DNA of 64,000 nucleotides from Pontederia crassipes. Its lineage: Eukaryota > Streptophyta > Magnoliopsida > Commelinales > Pontederiaceae. The notes beneath the pieces are model-generated. The model searched no databases. It worked only from the letters and a program-made list of their open reading frames with translations, and had not been told where the DNA came from. Both the position numbers and the translations under genes were made by a program. Shown piece by piece: positions 60,356 through 64,000 of the stretch. Within the stretch, counting starts at the first letter, position 1. Every line of letters starts with the position of its first letter. Location: assembly GCA_030549335.1 (NCBI GenBank), contig CM060193.1:45245391-45309390 (forward strand), written 5' to 3'.

Positions 60356-61108
60356 CTAACCTGTAATGGTTCTTGTGGATATCAATTCATCAGAATCTGA
60401 CTTCACCACTGTAATTCCTCCCTTCTTTGGCACCACCTGCACTGGACTGACCCATTCACTATCTGAAATGGAGTATATGATTCCTGCATTCAGCAACTTC
60501 AATACTTCTTTCTTTACCACTTCTTTCATGGTTGGGCTGAGTCTCCTTTGACATTCTATGGAGGGCTTGTAGCTGTCCTCCATAGGGATCCTATGCATGC
60601 AAATGGAGGGATTAATACTCTTGATATCTTCAATTGAGTAGCCTATCACCTCTCTATACAATTTCAACCTCTTCAACAGCTCTTCCACCTGATCCTGAGG
60701 CAAACTAGCATTAATGATAACAGGAAAAGTTGAATTCTCCCCCAAGAATTCATACTTAAAATTGCTAGGAAGAGACTTGAGTTCCAACTTGGAATTGGCT
60801 TGAACTGGATTGCCTTGGCATTCAGCAATGATAACTTGTTGTACCTCACCTTGAATTCCTGCATTTTCTACTGATATTGAAGAGTTCAGTACTGATTTAT
60901 ATGCCATTGCCTCTGGATCTTCTAATTCTCTCAAATTGTCAAAAATTAGACACCTTTGCAATGGATCTTCAATAGGAATTATAGCTGAAACTTGCTCCAC
61001 CACTTGATCCAATTGCCCATCTTCAAAATCATTTTCTAGAAAACTTGGCCTACTGATAACTTGGGCCAAATTGAATTCAATCTTCTCCTCTTCAATTTGG
61101 AAGGTCAA
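60356..61108 (-). pseudogene. gag-pol segment between protease and reverse transcriptase
   Basis: 250-codon frame. The end (PSIECQRRLSPTMKEVVKKE...VSPVQVVPKKGG) is the N-terminal part of the reverse transcriptase. The earlier part is the linker typical of Athila pol. It stops at a TAG directly before the RT frame, where relatives have Trp. Confidence 0.8.
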
Positions 61109-61128
61109 TCTCCCTTCCTTAACATTAA

Positions 61129-62604
61129 TTACAGCCCCTGTAGTGGATAGAAAGGGCCCCTAAGGAGAATGGGGGTGTTCACATCTTCATCCATATCCAA
61201 TACAACAAAATCAACTGGAATATAGAATTTACCAACTTTGAGGGGTATGTCCTCAATAATCCCATGTGGATATTTGATGGATCTGTCTGCCAGCTGAAGG
61301 GACATATTTGTTGGCTTCAAATCTCTAACTTCAAGTTTCCTACACAATGATAAGGGTATGACACTCACAGAAGCTCCTAAGTCACACATGGCTCTTTGAA
61401 TTTTTCTATTGTCTATCTCACATGGAATTGAGAAGCTTCCTGAATCCTTGATCTTTGGAGGCAACTTATTCTGGATAATTGCAGAAGTCTCTTCAGTCAA
61501 TGCTATAGTCTCATGCTCCAATACCCTTCTCTTCTTGATTAGGATTTCCTTTAGGAACTTGGCATATGATGGCATTTTCTGGATGGCTTCAACAAAAGGA
61601 ACATTTATGTATAGCTTCTTCAGGATTTCCAAGAACTTTCCATATTGCTGGTCTTGTCTTGCCTTGATTAACCTTTGAGGGAAAGGTACTTTGTCAAAAA
61701 CCCTTGGATTTGCTTCAATTTGAGGGCTTGAATTCCTGATTTCCTCACTTGGTTGTTCACTTGGCTTTTCAGCAACTCTTGAGTCTGAATTAGCTTGATT
61801 GTCATCCACTTTCTTCATTGGTTCCTCCACCATTTTTCCACTTCTGAGCTGGATGGCCTTTGCTTGCTCCTTTGGATTTACTTCTGACTGTCCAGGAAAG
61901 AATAAAGGAGGTCTAGTGGATGTACTGGCCTGTTGAGCAATTTGGCTTTCCAACAATTTCTGATTTGCATTCATGGCATCCAATCTTGGATTTATCTTCA
62001 ATATCTCCTCTCCTTGGCTGTCTTGCTTCTTCAGAATCTGTTGGAGCATCTCCTTCATTTCATTTTGGAATTGTGGTGCTTGGACTTGAGGTGGTGGTTC
62101 ATACAGATTTCTTTGAATTGGTGCACTTTGGCCTTGATTTCCATAAGGTGGTGGTGGCTGATTCCTTGGCAGGATTTTAGGCTGCCAATTTGAATTTTGC
62201 ATAGGAGCTCCTTGATAGTTGTTGCCCTTGTAAGAAAAGTATGGATGATTCCTATTTTCTGGAGTATAAAATTCAGCAGGAGGTTTGATTCCATAATTGC
62301 CCACAGCATTGATTTGATCTACATTTTGGTCCACTTGCTGCATAATTAAGTAGCAATTCTCTGACACATGGCCTTCATTCCCACATACACAACACCTTGT
62401 TTCAGAATTGGAAGCCCTATTGCCATTGGGAGTCAAGTTCAACCTCTCCAAAGTCTTGTACAGCACCTCTTCAAGTTGAGTTGACAATTGATTCATTGAA
62501 TTGTCCATGGGTGGCCTCCTGGTTCTGTCATGGGTAAGGAAGTGGTGATTCTTGGCTATGTTTTCAATGAGTTGATAAGCTTCATCAATGTGTTTTAGAT
62601 GCAA
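61129..62604 (-). pseudogene. gag C-terminus, zinc knuckle and aspartic protease
   Basis: 491-codon frame. CCHC zinc knuckle at residues 71-84 (Cys71, Cys74, His79, Cys84). A Pro/Gln-rich middle follows, then a retropepsin-like region with CDLGASVSVIPLSLCRKL and LQLADRSIKYP. It runs out of frame after the protease (about 61150), where sequence continues in another frame toward 61108. Confidence 0.82.
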
Positions 62605-62779
62605 AGATGCCTCCTGCAGCAGTATCCAATGCCACCTTGCTAGGGTAGTTCAATCCCTTATGAAAGTAGTTGACTAGCTGCCACTTCTCAAAACCATGAT
62701 GGGGACATGCCCTTAATAATCCTTGAAGCCTTTGCCAAGCCTCACAAATGTTTTCTTGGTCCAACTGATAGAACCTCAC
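62585..62779 (-). pseudogene. gag middle segment
   Basis: Short frame with FYQLDQENICEAWQRLQGLL and CPHHGFEKWQLVNYFHKGL, typical of Ty3/gypsy gag. A stop lies upstream (62806 side), and a frame shift near 62590 leads into the zinc-knuckle frame. Confidence 0.8.
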
Positions 62780-62806
62780 TATTTGATCCCTGAAGTTATC
62801 AGTTTT

Positions 62807-63193
62807 TTAAGGAGGAAAGAATTCTGAAAGAAACAATTGAACAATTGATTCCCAAGTGGCCACCTCTTCAGGATTCAATCTTTTGAACCATGTCTTGGCT
62901 TTGTCTTTGAGTGAGAAGGGAAATAATCTCATATACACTGCATTCATGGGGATATTATTGAAGTTCACAGTGCTACATATCTTCTTAAAATTGTCCAAAT
63001 GAGATGCTGGATCTTCAATCCCAAGTCCAGAAAACTGACTTTGCCTAATCATAGAAATCAAGGCTGGATTAACTTCAAAATTTGCCACAGGTGCTAAGGC
63101 TCCTCCCCCTTGTTGATTCCTTGCATTGCTTGGTGAATAACAATCTCTAAGAGTTCTAGGAGCTGCCATATTTTGATTCACACCTCTTTCCAT
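62807..63193 (-). pseudogene. gag N-terminal segment
   Basis: 129-codon frame (128 residues) from Met at 63193. Recognisable gag features: NFEVNPALISMIRQSQFSGL, DPASHLDNFKKICSTV and MRLFPFSLKDKAKTWFKRL. It ends at a TAA after FLSEFFPP, where relatives read through; this is a nonsense change. Confidence 0.82.
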
Positions 63194-63490
63194 TTCAGGG
63201 TTGTGTGCCTCTTCCCCAAAAATCCTTCTTCTAGCTTCTTCTCATTGGATTCTTCTTCTTCTGTTAAAGGCTCTCTCTGGTTCAGGTTCTGATAGGTATA
63301 GATCCTCTTGATGGTCCAAGTCCTGCATAAATTCAATTCAGAATATCAAATTCAAGAAAGAAATGAAAACTAGACAAAAATGAAAAGAAAAAAATGATAA
63401 CTTGCAAAAACTGAAAATTGGCCTAACAAATAAACTAAAAACTAATCTAAAACTAATCTAAACTATCTAAGTTAGTCTAATTGACCTCAA

Positions 63491-63507
63491 ATCCCGGCAA
63501 TGGCGCC
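63491..63507 (-). promoter_or_regulatory. Primer-binding site of Athila-type element
   Basis: Minus strand TGGCGCCATTGCCGGGAT, 13 bases inside the 5' LTR. tRNA-Asp type with minor changes. Confidence 0.75.
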
Positions 63508-63520
63508 AAAAACTCGATAG

Positions 63521-64000
63521 TGATATTTGGGTTTTCTAGTGATAACTTGCTGAAATTAAAGAAAAGGTCAATTTTTCATTTTTTTGGTCTCCCAACTCAC
63601 TAGCTGCAAGTGCACAGGTAAGTTGTAGTAGACTCAGGTTATCGTATTCACAAGAATTTGAAGTCTAAGACACCCTAAAATAATCTAGATTAATTCTACT
63701 TAAGTGGCTAAAAATAGATTTTTAATGAATAGTGAAAACAGATTTTTAACGAAAAGTGAAATGATAACTGATTTTTGGGTTTTGGAAATTCTTGCAAAAC
63801 AGAATTATAAATGCTAAATTGAAGTCTAAAAAGTTTAACTATCTATGAGGAAGGTTCTTCAAGGATTTGGGGTTCATCTAAAGTAATTAAGGATGGAATG
63901 GAACAAGTTATCATTAAATGTCCAACTTTTGATTCAACTTGAAAATGGCTATTCCCACAGCTCAATTGGCCTCTAACTAAGCAATATATGATTATATAGT
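63521..64000 (-). repeat. 5' LTR of Athila-type element, partial
   Basis: 480 bp matching the left end of the 3' LTR from 53205, cut by the window end. The far target duplication is therefore not visible. Confidence 0.88.

Larger units (their letters stand above)
53205..64000 (-). mobile_element. Athila-type Ty3/gypsy retrotransposon, 5' LTR cut by window
   Basis: Minus-strand element of at least 10.8 kb: 3' LTR 53205-56349, purine tract next to 56350, a 1.5-kb non-coding stretch, gag-pol 57878-63193, primer site 63491-63507, and 5' LTR from 63521 to beyond the window. Domain order is gag, zinc knuckle, protease, reverse transcriptase, RNase H, integrase. The tRNA-Asp primer site and RT sequence style point to Athila. 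Nonsense changes and shifts break gag-pol, but long frames remain. No envelope-like frame lies between integrase and the 3' LTR. The LTR left edge is uncertain by a few bases because GATAG precedes both copies. Confidence 0.9.

Overview
This is a 64 kb stretch of a flowering-plant nuclear genome. The evidence is spliced genes with GT-AG introns, plant-specific gene families (AAP amino-acid permeases, a CRINKLY4-related receptor kinase) and heavy loading with plant transposons. The open reading frames are GC-rich (intronless kinase, last AAP exons) inside AT-rich surroundings, and the short (CAA)n...GTGGGGTCGGCT tails are abundant. Together these suggest a non-grass monocot, but that placement is a weak inference.

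Layout. (1) 0-8.3 kb: the last seven visible exons of a plus-strand zinc-type alcohol dehydrogenase. Its 5' exons are not in the window, and its introns carry transposon debris. (2) 8.3-13.5 kb: AT-rich intergenic DNA with a TRIM-like element, MITE candidates, long microsatellites and an isolated AAP-type first exon at 10.6 kb. (3) 13.5-24.5 kb: two complete plus-strand amino-acid permease genes with the same six-exon structure, separated by a dead RTE-like LINE. (4) 26.6-29.0 kb: an intronless minus-strand CRINKLY4-related receptor-like kinase. (5) 30-53 kb: a nested transposon block. It contains decayed Ty1/copia gag and pol pieces, a complete non-autonomous LTR retrotransposon (34762-42718, target duplication ATGAC), a non-autonomous CACTA transposon (42957-46823, target duplication TTA), a Tourist-like MITE (48066-48253, target duplication TTA) and older unassigned repeats. 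(6) 53.2-64 kb: an Athila-type Ty3/gypsy element on the minus strand. Its gag-pol is recognisable but broken, and its 5' LTR runs off the window.

How parts relate. The two permeases are diverged tandem duplicates. The isolated first exon upstream shares their splice phase, so it is either a relic of a third copy or an alternative first exon. The transposon block can be ordered by which element interrupts which. One LTR has been interrupted by a piece of plastid ycf2 DNA. The same retrotransposon has an unusual composite outer end, with an extra partial LTR and a second polypurine tract. I did not find a clearly new biochemical system. The most unusual material is the structure of the non-autonomous retrotransposon, the small TRIM family and the isolated AAP exon. 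All calls come from reading the sequence; no database search was run.
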